Of a DNA stretch of 56,212 nucleotides, positions 16,233-26,219 are shown piece after piece. Below the pieces are notes generated by a model that saw only the letters and a list, made by a program, of their open reading frames with translations, ran no database searches and was not told where the DNA came from. Numbering within the stretch: the first letter of the stretch is position 1; each line of letters opens with the position of its first letter. Position numbers and translations under genes: made by a program. Source of the DNA: an uncultured Clostridia bacterium. GTDB lineage: Bacteria; Bacillota; Clostridia; Christensenellales; Borkfalkiaceae. The DNA lies in contig CANPBT010000008.1 of assembly GCA_947572415.1 (NCBI GenBank), positions 1 to 56,212 of the forward strand, written 5' to 3'.

Positions 16233-17342
16233 ATGGCTGGGATATACGTACATATTCCGTTTTGTAAAAGCAAATGTTCATATTGCGATTTCGCTTCCTT
16301 TCCGGATAAGCTATGTTATGCAGAAAGTTATATGGCGTGCGTCTATCGTGAAATGGCTAAAAGGAAGGACGAGCTTAAAGGCTACGAGTTCGACACTCTG
16401 TATATCGGCGGCGGCACACCGTCGGTTATAGACGAAAAGTACGTAGCCATGCTTCTTGCTTCCGCGAGAAAGAATTTCAAGTTATCGGAAAACGCGGAAA
16501 TAACCATCGAAGTAAACCCCGGCACGGTGAGCGCGGGCAAAATCGCCTTATATAAAAAATGCGGCGTAAACCGCTTTTCCGTCGGGCTGCAAGCGGCGCA
16601 GGACAACCTGCTTGCCGATTTGGGCAGGATACATAATTTAAAGGATTTTCTGTCCTGCGCGAAGCTTTTAAAGGGCGAAAATTTCAGCGCGGACGTAATG
16701 TTCGGGCTCAAAAACCAGACCGCCGCCGACCTTGAAAAGACGATTGAAATCGCCGCGGAAGCGGGTGCAAGTCATATTTCCGCCTACGCGCTCACGCCCG
16801 AGGACGGCACGCCCGTTTATACCGATTATCTGAACGGCGAGTTGCCCGACGGCGACGAGGTCGCCGCGCTGTACGAAGCGGGGCTGAAAAAGCTTCGCGC
16901 GCTCGGATACGAACGCTACGAGGTTTCAAACTTCTGCAAAAAGGGCAGGCAAAGCCGCCACAATCTAAATTACTGGGACAGGGGCGAATACATAGGCTTC
17001 GGCGTTTCGGCTTCGTCGCATATAAACAACGTGCGCTTTACCAACACGTTCGATTTGGATGAATATTTCAAGTGTATCCTGTCGGATAATTTTGCCGTCG
17101 TCGACAGCGAAAAAATCGACGAAGAAGGACGCGAAGAGGAGTATATCATGCTCCGCCTGCGCACCGCCGCGGGCATAGACCTTGCAAAATTCAAGTCGCT
17201 TTTCGGCGCAGATTTCAAAGCGAAGTATTCCGCTCAGATGAAAAAGCTTTCAGGCAGTCTTGATGCCGACGAAAAAACCGTAAAAATAAAGGACGAATAT
17301 CTCTTCGTCCAGAACAGCGTTATAGTGGAGTTTTTCGATTAG
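16233..17342 (+). CDS. hemW: Radical SAM heme chaperone HemW (HemN-like)
   Basis: The radical SAM cluster motif is Cys11, Cys15 and Cys18 (PFCKSKCSYCDF), followed by GGGTPS and a C-terminal HemN-like domain. HemW binds heme and delivers it to target proteins; many annotations call it coproporphyrinogen dehydrogenase, but family members with this N-terminus lack that activity. The 369-residue length is normal. The ATG follows the previous stop codon with no gap and uses GGGGG in the end of the upstream gene. lepA-hemW is a common pairing in Firmicutes. Confidence 0.92.
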   Translation: MAGIYVHIPFCKSKCSYCDFASFPDKLCYAESYMACVYREMAKRKDELKGYEFDTLYIGGGTPSVIDEKYVAMLLASARKNFKLSENAEITIEVNPGTVSAGKIALYKKCGVNRFSVGLQAAQDNLLADLGRIHNLKDFLSCAKLLKGENFSADVMFGLKNQTAADLEKTIEIAAEAGASHISAYALTPEDGTPVYTDYLNGELPDGDEVAALYEAGLKKLRALGYERYEVSNFCKKGRQSRHNLNYWDRGEYIGFGVSASSHINNVRFTNTFDLDEYFKCILSDNFAVVDSEKIDEEGREEEYIMLRLRTAAGIDLAKFKSLFGADFKAKYSAQMKKLSGSLDADEKTVKIKDEYLFVQNSVIVEFFD

Positions 17343-17348
17343 TATACG

Positions 17349-17377
17349 GCGGCGGGCAAAATTGCCCGCCGCTTTTT
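17349..17377. terminator. Bidirectional terminator between hemW and the lipoprotein gene
   Basis: Perfect stem GCGGCGGGCAA (17349-17359) / TTGCCCGCCGC (17362-17372) followed by TTTTT on the plus strand; it separates convergent genes. Confidence 0.85.
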
Positions 17378-17379
17378 AT

Positions 17380-18030
17380 TTACCCGTTCATTTCTTTGGT
17401 CGCTATTATTTTGCCTTTCACGCCGTCTACGAGGTAGGCGGTTATTTTTTTATCGCGGTCGCACACGCCAACGTAATAATAGCACCCGTCGTCGTAGATA
17501 AGCCTTACGTAAATTTCGCCGCAGAATACGCCGCTTTCCGTCAAGCCCTCGAAAAGGTTTAAATCGCGTTCGGTAACGCATTTTAACGCGTCCTCGCAAC
17601 TGATTACTCCGTCGTACTTCACGTTCATTGCCGAATAGGTTTTGCTCTCTTCTCCGAATGTAATGGTAACGTCCGCGCTTTCGCCCGTAACGCCGCCGTT
17701 CGCCGCGCTTAAATAGTAACAGTTTTCCACCGCGCGGAAATTCATTTCGCCCTCTATGTTTCCCGCTTTCACGTTGACTTCGTCGCGGTTTTCGGGCAGA
17801 GTCACGTATATTTCCGTAAGGTTGCCCATTTCGCCCTTTATTCCGTCGGCGCAGTACGGGGTTTCTTTTTCGGAAACGTGAATTCTGATTTCTATTCCGT
17901 CGTCGGAGTACAGATAAATGTCGGTACGCTTTTCGGAAATGTATTCGGTGTAATCGGTTTGTTTTCCGCAACCGCAGAAAAACAGTAGCGCGCAGCACAT
18001 TAAAGCCGCAATGTTTAAAAATTTCTTCAT
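17380..18030 (-). CDS. Putative lipoprotein of unknown function
   Basis: Residues 1-20 are a signal peptide ending in a lipobox-like FFCG with Cys21 as the likely lipidated residue (the -3 position is an unusual Phe). The remaining 195 residues look like two beta-rich repeats and are acidic. I do not recognise a family. The gene is transcribed alone and convergent with hemW; its start has only weak purine-rich sequence upstream. It is probably an anchored extracytoplasmic protein. Confidence 0.7.
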   Translation of the reverse strand: MKKFLNIAALMCCALLFFCGCGKQTDYTEYISEKRTDIYLYSDDGIEIRIHVSEKETPYCADGIKGEMGNLTEIYVTLPENRDEVNVKAGNIEGEMNFRAVENCYYLSAANGGVTGESADVTITFGEESKTYSAMNVKYDGVISCEDALKCVTERDLNLFEGLTESGVFCGEIYVRLIYDDGCYYYVGVCDRDKKITAYLVDGVKGKIIATKEMNG

Positions 18031-18081
18031 ATTTCAGTATATTTTCAACAGACGATAATAAGAATAATTTTTTTCAAACAG

Positions 18082-18110
18082 TTGCAATTTATTTCACATT
18101 ATGATAAAAT
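18082..18110 (+). promoter_or_regulatory. Promoter upstream of the anchored protein and guaB
   Basis: TTGCAA (18082-18087), 17 bases, TAAAAT (18105-18110) with TGA in front (extended -10). The -35 is the same as at lepA. Confidence 0.75.
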
Positions 18111-18141
18111 AAAAAATAATATATTTTAAGTTACAGAAATA

Positions 18142-18723
18142 ATGAATAAAGTTGTTTTAAAAACCGCGCTTATTACGATTGCGGCACTTGCTGCCGCCGC
18201 ACTGATAGTATTTGCCATGTGGCTGGTTATCTCGCCGCAGACAATGGCAACGTCGTGCGAAAAAACGGGAAATTATTCCTTTGCCGTAACCTGCGCGGAT
18301 TTGCGTTATAAATATACGGGCGATATTTCCGACCTTGCGCGTTGCGCCGAGGACGGTATTCTTTCCGGCAAGGACGAGCATATCTTAAGCTATTGCGAAA
18401 AGCTTACTACGCACGAGGAATTCGGCAAAATCTGCGCCGTTAAGGACGAAGCGCTTTCGGGCGGAATTTACGGCGAGCATACGGGCGAATACAAAGCGTA
18501 TATCTTCGGTAACCTTGCCGCTGCGCAGTACCGCGCGGGCGATATAGATAAAGCGGTAGCCTCTTCGAAAGCTGGCGGCGAGCTTGCGTACTTAAAGCCT
18601 GTAATCGAAATTTCCGAAAGGGCGGACAAGCTTGCGGCGGAAAAATTTCTTACCGCGCTTGAAAACGAAGAAAAGACCGAGCGGATAAAAAATTTAATCG
18701 ACATACTTGAAAAAATAGCGTAA
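18142..18723 (+). CDS. Membrane-anchored helical protein of unknown function
   Basis: One N-terminal membrane segment (residues 8-32) is followed by about 160 residues of short paired helices that look TPR-like: a repeated pattern near NYSFAVTCADLRYKYTGDIS and again NLAAAQYRAGDIDKAVASSK. I recognise no family. There is no Shine-Dalgarno in the 25-base leader. The guaB gene follows after 30 bases, so both may be transcribed from the promoter at 18082. Confidence 0.65.
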   Translation: MNKVVLKTALITIAALAAAALIVFAMWLVISPQTMATSCEKTGNYSFAVTCADLRYKYTGDISDLARCAEDGILSGKDEHILSYCEKLTTHEEFGKICAVKDEALSGGIYGEHTGEYKAYIFGNLAAAQYRAGDIDKAVASSKAGGELAYLKPVIEISERADKLAAEKFLTALENEEKTERIKNLIDILEKIA

Positions 18724-20211
<1,488 letters not shown>

Positions 20212-20213
20212 AC

Positions 20214-20312
20214 TCACGAAAATTTGCAAAGCAAATTTTCCGTGACGACGATAATGTCGTAACGCGGCTTAACGGCAGAACTGAATTCCGCCTTGCCGCG
20301 TTTCGGCATTAA
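20214..20312 (+). repeat. Structured intergenic repeat, copy A, between guaB and guaA
   Basis: Two hairpin regions: a palindrome TCACGAAAATTTGC / GCAAATTTTCCGTGA (20214-20244) and a bulged stem-loop. In the second, AACGCGGC (20261-20268) pairs with GCCGCGTT (20295-20302); an inner GGC/GCC stem (20274-20276 with 20290-20292) is set off by TTAAC on one side and TT on the other. The motifs GTCGTAA before and TCGGCAT after are shared with copy B downstream of guaA. It lies in the probable leader of guaA. Confidence 0.75.
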
Positions 20313-20343
20313 TATTTTAATAACGAAATGAGGATAAATTACG

Positions 20344-21885
20344 ATGATTCACGAAAAAGTTCTGGTTATAGACTTCGGAGGGCAGTACAATCAGCTTATC
20401 GCAAGAAGAGTGAGGGAGCATAAAATTTACTGCGAAGTCAAATCCTATAAAACGCCGATAGAGGAAATACGCAAATTCAACCCCAAAGGGATAATTTTCA
20501 CCGGCGGGCCCAAATCGGTTTATCTTGACGACTCCCCGAGAATGGGTAAGGAAATATTCGAGCTGGGCGTGCCCGTCCTCGGCATATGCTACGGCGCGCA
20601 GTTCCTCGTTTACGGGCTGGGCGGCAGGATAGAAAAGGCAAACGAAAATGCGGCGGCGGAATTCGGCAGGACGGATTGCGAATTCGACACGGGCTCGCCG
20701 CTGTTCAAAGGCTTAAAGAAAAAGTCGGTCGTATGGATGAGCCATAACGACCATATCGCAACCCTTCCCGAGGGCTTCCGCGCGGTGTGCCACAGCGACA
20801 AGTGCCCCTACGGCGCAATCGAAAACCCCGAAAAGAAGTTTTACGGCACACAGTTCCACCCCGAAGTAAACCATACCGAACAGGGCTTCGATATGTTGGG
20901 CAATTTCCTCTATGAAGTCTGCGGTCTGAAAGGCGACTGGACGATGGAGGAGTACGCCGAAACCGCAATTCGCGACATACGTGCAAAAGTCGGCGGGGGC
21001 AAAGCCCTCCTCGCGCTTTCGGGCGGGGTGGACAGCTCGGTCGCTTGCAAGCTGCTTGCAAAGGCGATAGGCGGTCAGCTTACGTGTATTTTCGTCGACC
21101 ACGGGCTTATGCGCAAAAACGAGGGCGACGAAGTGCAGGCGGCTTTTGCCGGCAGCGGCGTGAATTTCGTGAGGGTCAACGCGGGCGAACGCTTCCTTTC
21201 AAAACTCGAAGGCGTGAGCGAACCGGAAGCGAAGCGCAAGATTATAGGCGAGGAATTTATCCGCGTTTTCGAAGAGGAAGCGAAGAAGATAGGCAAGGTC
21301 GACTACCTCGTTCAGGGCACTATCTATCCCGACGTAATCGAGTCGGGGCTGGGCGACGCCGCGGTAATCAAATCCCACCACAACGTGGGCGGGCTGCCAG
21401 ACTACGTCGACTTCAAGGAAATTATAGAGCCGTTGAGGATGCTTTTCAAAGACGAGGTGCGCAAGCTCGGCATCGCGCTCGGGCTTGACGAAAAGCTCGT
21501 CTGGCGTCAGCCTTTCCCCGGGCCGGGACTTGCAATCAGGATAATCGGCGATATAACTCCCGAAAAGGTTGCCGTTTTGCAGGACGCGGACGCGATATTC
21601 CGCGAAGAAATCGCTAACGCTCGCCTCGACCGCGACATAAACCAGTATTTCGCGGTGCTTACGAATATGCGTTCGGTGGGCGTTATGGGCGACGGCAGAA
21701 CGTACGACTATACGCTCGCGCTGCGCGGCGTGTCTACGAGCGACTTTATGACCGCCGACTTCTCGCGTATCCCCTACGACGTACTCGAAACAATTTCAAC
21801 GAGGATAGTCAACGAAGTGAAGCACATTAACAGAATAGTATATGATATAACTTCCAAACCCCCCGCAACAATCGAGTGGGAGTAA
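20344..21885 (+). CDS. guaA: GMP synthase (glutamine-hydrolysing)
   Basis: GuaA converts XMP to GMP using ATP and ammonia released from glutamine. Residues 1-195 are the glutamine amidotransferase domain with nucleophile Cys82 in GICYGAQ. The ATP-pyrophosphatase domain follows with the PP-loop LSGGVDSSV, and the C-terminal dimerisation domain ends in KPPATIEWE. The 513-residue length is normal. GAGG lies ten bases before the ATG. Structured repeats flank the gene on both sides. Confidence 0.97.
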   Translation: MIHEKVLVIDFGGQYNQLIARRVREHKIYCEVKSYKTPIEEIRKFNPKGIIFTGGPKSVYLDDSPRMGKEIFELGVPVLGICYGAQFLVYGLGGRIEKANENAAAEFGRTDCEFDTGSPLFKGLKKKSVVWMSHNDHIATLPEGFRAVCHSDKCPYGAIENPEKKFYGTQFHPEVNHTEQGFDMLGNFLYEVCGLKGDWTMEEYAETAIRDIRAKVGGGKALLALSGGVDSSVACKLLAKAIGGQLTCIFVDHGLMRKNEGDEVQAAFAGSGVNFVRVNAGERFLSKLEGVSEPEAKRKIIGEEFIRVFEEEAKKIGKVDYLVQGTIYPDVIESGLGDAAVIKSHHNVGGLPDYVDFKEIIEPLRMLFKDEVRKLGIALGLDEKLVWRQPFPGPGLAIRIIGDITPEKVAVLQDADAIFREEIANARLDRDINQYFAVLTNMRSVGVMGDGRTYDYTLALRGVSTSDFMTADFSRIPYDVLETISTRIVNEVKHINRIVYDITSKPPATIEWE

Positions 21886-21890
21886 AAGAG

Positions 21891-21990
21891 TTCACAAAAA
21901 TTTGCCTTGCAAATTTTTCGTGAGTTTGTTTTTGTCGTAAAAACGCTTAACGGGCGAAATGAATCCGCCCTTGCGTTTTTTCGGCATAAT
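21891..21990 (+). repeat. Structured intergenic repeat, copy B, after guaA
   Basis: Same order as copy A: palindrome TTCACAAAAATTTGC / GCAAATTTTTCGTGA (21891-21924), GTCGTAA, outer stem AAAAACGC (21939-21946) with GCGTTTTT (21973-21980), bulges TTAAC and TT, inner stem GGGCG (21952-21956) with CGCCC (21966-21970), then TCGGCAT. The outer stem differs from copy A at four pairs, all compensated. The T run makes this copy a good intrinsic terminator for guaA. Confidence 0.75.
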
Positions 21991-22000
21991 TACTGCAATA

Positions 22001-22052
22001 TAGCCCCCCTTAAATGGGAATGTGGCTTGACCGAAGGTCAAGACGGATGAGG
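22001..22052 (-). repeat. Half-copy of a hairpin (MITE-like) repeat that supplies a ribosome binding site
   Basis: On the minus strand it reads CCTCATCCGTCTTGACC then GGTCAAG and a partly paired TTCCC...GGGGGGCTAT end, matching 33061-33118. The inner hairpin is CTTGACC (22026-22032) with GGTCAAG (22036-22042). On the plus strand the end reads GATGAGG (22046-22052), four bases before the aldo/keto reductase ATG. Confidence 0.65.
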
Positions 22053-22056
22053 TAAA

Positions 22057-22893
22057 ATGCAATACAAAATTTTAAACGACGGGAATCAAATACCTATGCT
22101 CGGGTACGGCGTGTTCGAAATACCCGACGTTGACTGCGAGGGCTGCGTTGCCCGTGCGGTTGAGTGCGGTTACCGCCATATCGACACCGCGCAGATTTAC
22201 GGCAACGAGGCGGGCGTGGGCAGAGCTGTCGAAGCCTGCGGCGTGTCGCGAGGGGAGCTTTTCATAACCTCCAAAGTATGGGTTAAAAATTTCGGTTACG
22301 AAAAAGCGCTGAAAAGCATAGGGCTTTCTTTGAAAAAGTTAAAGACCGATTACGTCGATTTAATGCTTTTGCACCGCCCTTATTTCGATTATTTAAACGC
22401 GTGGAGGGCGCTTGAAAAGGCGCAAAGCGACGGGCTTGTAAAATCAATCGGCATAAGCAATTTCACCGAAAAGCAGACGGCGGAAATTCTGGACATCGCT
22501 AAGGTTAAGCCCGCCGTAAACCAGATTGAGCTTCACCCGTATTTCGGGCGCAAAAAGCTTAAAAATTATCTTCAAGAAAAAGATATCGCGGTCGAAGCGT
22601 GGTATCCTTTGGGGCACGGCAACAAAAAGCTTACCGAAAACACGTTGTTTTCAAGGCTTTCGAAAAAGTATCAAAAAACCCCGTCGCAGATAATATTAAG
22701 GTGGCATATCCAGAGCGATAACATAATTTTTCCCAAAACCCGCAGCGCGGCGCATATGGTGGAAAACCTCGATATTTTTTCGTTTTCGCTCGAAGAAGAG
22801 GATATGCGCGCCATTGATTCGCTAGATAAAAACAAACCGCTTTTCAACGTCCCCGACTGGTGGCAAAAGCTTACTATAAAGTTATCTCGTTAA
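22057..22893 (+). CDS. Aldo/keto reductase
   Basis: This 278-residue NADPH-dependent oxidoreductase is close to the 2,5-diketo-gluconate reductase group. The catalytic tetrad is visible: Asp43 and Tyr48 (HIDTAQIYGNE), Lys73 (TSKVW) and His106 (LLHRP). GISNF and the NADP-binding IIFPKTR near the C-terminus are also present. The substrate cannot be inferred. The ribosome binding site GATGAGG belongs to a repeat element. The next gene starts two bases after the stop codon. Confidence 0.92.
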   Translation: MQYKILNDGNQIPMLGYGVFEIPDVDCEGCVARAVECGYRHIDTAQIYGNEAGVGRAVEACGVSRGELFITSKVWVKNFGYEKALKSIGLSLKKLKTDYVDLMLLHRPYFDYLNAWRALEKAQSDGLVKSIGISNFTEKQTAEILDIAKVKPAVNQIELHPYFGRKKLKNYLQEKDIAVEAWYPLGHGNKKLTENTLFSRLSKKYQKTPSQIILRWHIQSDNIIFPKTRSAAHMVENLDIFSFSLEEEDMRAIDSLDKNKPLFNVPDWWQKLTIKLSR

Positions 22894-22895
22894 TT

Positions 22896-24098
22896 ATGGG
22901 TAGTCAGAAAAAAAGACAAAAAAAAGTAAAAAGAAACTCCGGCGCGGCGTCGTACGGTAAGCCTTATATAAGGGGTTACGAAGAACTTGCCGATATGCCC
23001 GACCGCAAATTTTTACGAAGCTTGCCCTCTTACGTAGGGTATAAAAGCGATTTCGGCAAGGAAGTGTACTCGTGGAGCGACAGTCGCTCGTGGATAGACC
23101 TTTCTCCGGGACAGAAGCGAAAGTCGCTTCTGTCCGTGCAAAAGCTGTATTTAATCGTGCTCGCCGCAGCGCTGGTCGTCTGGTTTTTTATAAGTCTGAT
23201 TTACAGGCTCGTGACGGAAACCGACGCAGGCGCGGTGTTGCTCTCTATGTTGCCTTCGTTTATTATAATTGTCGTGTGTACGGCAATCCTGCTTTTGTCA
23301 TGCTTCGGGGGCTGGGGCGGTTTTCTGCGTTGGGCTTACAGGCATAATCTTGTACGCGGCAGAGACGCTATGGACAGGGATTTCCACCGTCGCATGAAAG
23401 ACGAGCTCGACCGTGTCGACGATAATAAAATTATCGAGTGCGCTGTTGACGTTACCGAAGAGTACGTAATACTTTCGGTTTACGGGCAAAAATATTCGTT
23501 TTATCGAAACGCGGTCGCGCTGAAGATTTCCAAAGTTTACGATATGCTTAATCTTGTGTTCGAGATAGACGGAAAGCAATTCGAATTTTGTAAAAACCTG
23601 CCTAAAAATCAGTACGTTTATCTGCAAAAAGCTTTTGCCGACAGGTGTACTGTCAACCGTGTCGAAAAAAAGAGCGAGTTCAGTCTGAAAAAGCTTCTCG
23701 GCGAAATCCCTTCTCTTTTAGTGGGCGCGGGGATAGTCGCGGTTTCTATAACGGCTATAGTAGCGCATTATTTATGGATACCCGAACTGCCGCCCGTTAT
23801 CGGCGTGTTTTTTTTGCTTATGTCGGGGTTTGTATTCTGCAATATCTTTTCGGATATCCCCGCCGTTTCAGAGGTGGGTATACCGTTCGTTGCGGCAACC
23901 GTGTTTCTCGTATTTCCGCCCATGGCGTATTTCTGGATAGAGTGCGAGCTTTTAAATAACCCTTTGAACTTTTTCTATTTATTAACGCACTGCACGCCGT
24001 TTGCGGCGGGCTTCGGCTTCTTTTTTGTTTTTGGCTTTTACACTCTCGGCTTTGCGGTTTCCAAAGCAATCGACTTCGTCCGTTTCGGAACAAACTGA
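22896..24098 (+). CDS. Multi-pass membrane protein of unknown function
   Basis: I take the ATG at 22896, two bases after the previous stop, giving 400 residues; a GTG at 22860 would add twelve. A lysine/arginine-rich N-terminal tail is followed by two membrane segments (about residues 85-108 and 118-140). A soluble domain of about 110 residues resembles YcxB-like domains (VTEEYVILSVYGQKYSFY). Four or so further membrane segments end the protein. No Shine-Dalgarno is visible, so translation is probably coupled to the reductase gene. I do not recognise a defined family. Confidence 0.65.
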   Translation: MGSQKKRQKKVKRNSGAASYGKPYIRGYEELADMPDRKFLRSLPSYVGYKSDFGKEVYSWSDSRSWIDLSPGQKRKSLLSVQKLYLIVLAAALVVWFFISLIYRLVTETDAGAVLLSMLPSFIIIVVCTAILLLSCFGGWGGFLRWAYRHNLVRGRDAMDRDFHRRMKDELDRVDDNKIIECAVDVTEEYVILSVYGQKYSFYRNAVALKISKVYDMLNLVFEIDGKQFEFCKNLPKNQYVYLQKAFADRCTVNRVEKKSEFSLKKLLGEIPSLLVGAGIVAVSITAIVAHYLWIPELPPVIGVFFLLMSGFVFCNIFSDIPAVSEVGIPFVAATVFLVFPPMAYFWIECELLNNPLNFFYLLTHCTPFAAGFGFFFVFGFYTLGFAVSKAIDFVRFGTN

Positions 24099-24106
24099 AT
24101 TTTTAT

Positions 24107-24685
24107 ATGGATAAGATTATGGATAAAATTAAATTTACGGCGGCGGATATCGCCGAATGCGCCGTATTTATCGTGCTTATGGTCGCGGCGACATACATAC
24201 AGATACCTTTTCCTCTTGTACCGCTCACTTTTCAGACGGTAACAAGCGTGCTTGCGGGGCTTATGCTCGGCTGGAAAAAGGGAATGATAAGTATGTCCGT
24301 TTACTGTTTTATGGGGCTTGTCGGCTTGCCTGTCTTTACCTCGGGCGGAGGATTTGCGTACGTTTTCAAGCCTTCGTTCGGGTATATAATAGGTTTTATT
24401 TTCGCTGCGGGCGTGGGCGGACTCGTGCTCGGCGGCGGCAAACGCCCCGCGTGGCGGTACGTCGTCGCGGCGCTTGCGGCGTTTTTCGTCGATTATGCCG
24501 TGGGCATACCGTACTGCATAATTTCCGCAAAGCTTCTCGGTGTCGAAAACCTTACAAAGCTGTTTATTACGGGCAACCTCATATATATGCCCAAAGACGC
24601 GGCGCTCAGCGTGCTTGCCGCGTTTCTCGCAAAGACTGTTTCGCCCGTTGTGCGCAGAGGTAAATGCAAGGTTAACCAACAGTAA
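24107..24685 (+). CDS. bioY: BioY biotin transporter, substrate-binding S component
   Basis: BioY binds biotin in the membrane and works with an energy-coupling (ECF) module or alone. The 192 residues contain about six membrane segments and the family motifs FPLVPLTFQT, LVGLPVFTSGGGFAYVFKPSFGY and the C-terminal FITGNLIYMPKD. No ECF ATPase or T-component genes are nearby. The ATG at 24107 lacks a Shine-Dalgarno; a second ATG at 24119 has GGATAAG before it and may be the true start. Confidence 0.92.
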   Translation: MDKIMDKIKFTAADIAECAVFIVLMVAATYIQIPFPLVPLTFQTVTSVLAGLMLGWKKGMISMSVYCFMGLVGLPVFTSGGGFAYVFKPSFGYIIGFIFAAGVGGLVLGGGKRPAWRYVVAALAAFFVDYAVGIPYCIISAKLLGVENLTKLFITGNLIYMPKDAALSVLAAFLAKTVSPVVRRGKCKVNQQ

Positions 24686-24696
24686 ACCCTTTTGCA

Positions 24697-24710
24697 TATA
24701 ATTATACGGT
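24697..24710 (+). promoter_or_regulatory. -10 box directly before alr (possible leaderless start)
   Basis: TATAAT (24697-24702) ends eight bases before the ATG. The -35 region is weak. The 11-mer AATTATACGGT (24700-24710) is also the core of the inverted repeat upstream of folC. Confidence 0.5.
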
Positions 24711-25685
24711 ATGCAGAAAACGCTATCGGTAATCAATCTTGCGGCAATCAGGCAAAACGCATTGAAAATCAAAGGGCTTGTCAAAAATCGCGTGTTTTAC
24801 GCGGTGGTCAAGGCGGACGCCTACGGACACGGCGCGGAAGAAGTAGCGCGCAGTATAGGCGATATCGCGGACGGGTTCTGTACGGCGATAATCGACGAAG
24901 CCGTGGCGCTCAGGGTTGCGGGCGTAACAAAGCCCGTGCTCGTGTTTACGCCGCCGCTCGATATCGCTGACGTTCGCCGCGCGAGGGCGTACGATCTGAC
25001 CCTTACGGTAAATTCGGTGCACACCGCCAGACTTTTAGGCGGCGCGCCCTGTCATATAAAGGTGAATACGGGCATGAACAGGCTGGGCTGCGGCCTCGAC
25101 GAATTGCCCGAGGTTCTTCGCGTCCTGCCCGAGGGAAGCGTGGAGGGGGTGTATTCGCACCTCTTCGCCCCGCAGGATAATGCGGCAAGCGCGAAACAGC
25201 TTGCTCTTTTCAGGCGGGCGGCTCGGCTCGTAAAGACCTTTAAACCCGCCGCTTGCGCGCATATTTCGGCGAGCGGAGGGCTGCTTCGCGGCGGGGAATA
25301 TCTTTTAGACGGGGTTCGCGCGGGGATACTTTTATACGGTTACAGCCCGCAGGGGTTCAAAGCCGAGGGGTTTAAACCCGCCTTGAAGGTGTACGCCCGC
25401 CGCGTGCAGACTGCCCGCTTTATCGGCGGTGGCATAGGCTACAATTTCGCCGATAAAAATTATGATAAGGTAAGCGCGTACAGGTGCGGCTATGCCGACG
25501 GGTTTTCAAGGACTGTCCCGCTCGGCGAAAAGACGCTGTGTATGGATACTTTTGTGACGGAAAAAGACGGGGACTTGCTCGCGGTTATGGAAAACGCGGA
25601 CGAGTACGCCGAAAGGTGCGGCACGATTTCATACGAGGTACTGACTGAGGTTACTAAAAGGTCGGAAAGGGTATATGAACGGTAA
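24711..25685 (+). CDS. alr: Alanine racemase
   Basis: Alr makes D-alanine for peptidoglycan. Lys34 in AVVKADAYGHG binds pyridoxal phosphate, and the catalytic tyrosine lies in YRCGYADGFSR on the partner-facing domain. At 324 residues it is about 45 shorter than most; the C-terminal beta domain is trimmed and the usual SMDQ segment reads LCMDTF. No Shine-Dalgarno precedes the ATG, and a TATAAT sits close upstream. It overlaps the next gene by eleven bases. Confidence 0.92.
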   Translation: MQKTLSVINLAAIRQNALKIKGLVKNRVFYAVVKADAYGHGAEEVARSIGDIADGFCTAIIDEAVALRVAGVTKPVLVFTPPLDIADVRRARAYDLTLTVNSVHTARLLGGAPCHIKVNTGMNRLGCGLDELPEVLRVLPEGSVEGVYSHLFAPQDNAASAKQLALFRRAARLVKTFKPAACAHISASGGLLRGGEYLLDGVRAGILLYGYSPQGFKAEGFKPALKVYARRVQTARFIGGGIGYNFADKNYDKVSAYRCGYADGFSRTVPLGEKTLCMDTFVTEKDGDLLAVMENADEYAERCGTISYEVLTEVTKRSERVYER

Positions 25686-26205
25686 AGACGAAGTACGCAA
25701 AAAACTGAAGGCTGCGCGCGCCCGCTTTTCGGGTGAGGACCGCGTGCTTGCGGACAAAGCCGTATATGAAAATTTCATAAATAATTACCTCGGCTGCGAA
25801 AGTTTTTTCGTTTTTTCCTCATTCGGTTCTGAGGCGGATACTAAAAAAATTATTTCCCGCCTTATCGGTGCGGACAAGCGCGTGTATTTGCCGCGCGTCG
25901 AGGGCGATACAATGCTCGCCGTGCCGTACGGAGAAATGCAACGGGGAGCGTTCGGCATATACGAGCCGTGCGGACAACCCTATTCGGGAAAAATCGACGT
26001 TGCGGCAATTCCGCTGCTCGCCGTGAACGGGCGGGGCTATCGGCTTGGCTACGGCAAGGGCTTTTACGATAAATTTTTACGAGGCAGACCCGAAATTTTA
26101 AAAGTCGGGCTCGGGTATTCTTTCCAGCTTTCCGAGTTTAATGAGGACGGGTGGGATATCCCCCTCGACGCGTTCGTTTCGGATACTGGCGTTATAAAGT
26201 TTTAA
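25675..26205 (+). CDS. 5-formyltetrahydrofolate cyclo-ligase
   Basis: This enzyme converts 5-formyl-THF to 5,10-methenyl-THF with ATP, salvaging an inhibitory folate. Conserved parts: the N-terminal KKLKAARARF, VYLPRVEGD, and the substrate/ATP motif LGYGKGFYDKFL. The 176-residue length is normal. The start lies within the end of alr with GGAAAGG upstream, so the two are translationally coupled. It complements the folate operon located 16 kb away. Confidence 0.9.
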   Translation: MNGKDEVRKKLKAARARFSGEDRVLADKAVYENFINNYLGCESFFVFSSFGSEADTKKIISRLIGADKRVYLPRVEGDTMLAVPYGEMQRGAFGIYEPCGQPYSGKIDVAAIPLLAVNGRGYRLGYGKGFYDKFLRGRPEILKVGLGYSFQLSEFNEDGWDIPLDAFVSDTGVIKF

Positions 26206-26219
26206 AAGGTTGAAAGTAT

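Noticed and set aside
20212..20343. Known purine (guanine) riboswitch upstream of guaA
   Set aside because: The three-way junction and core sequences of the purine riboswitch are absent; the region is instead the duplicated hairpin motif.
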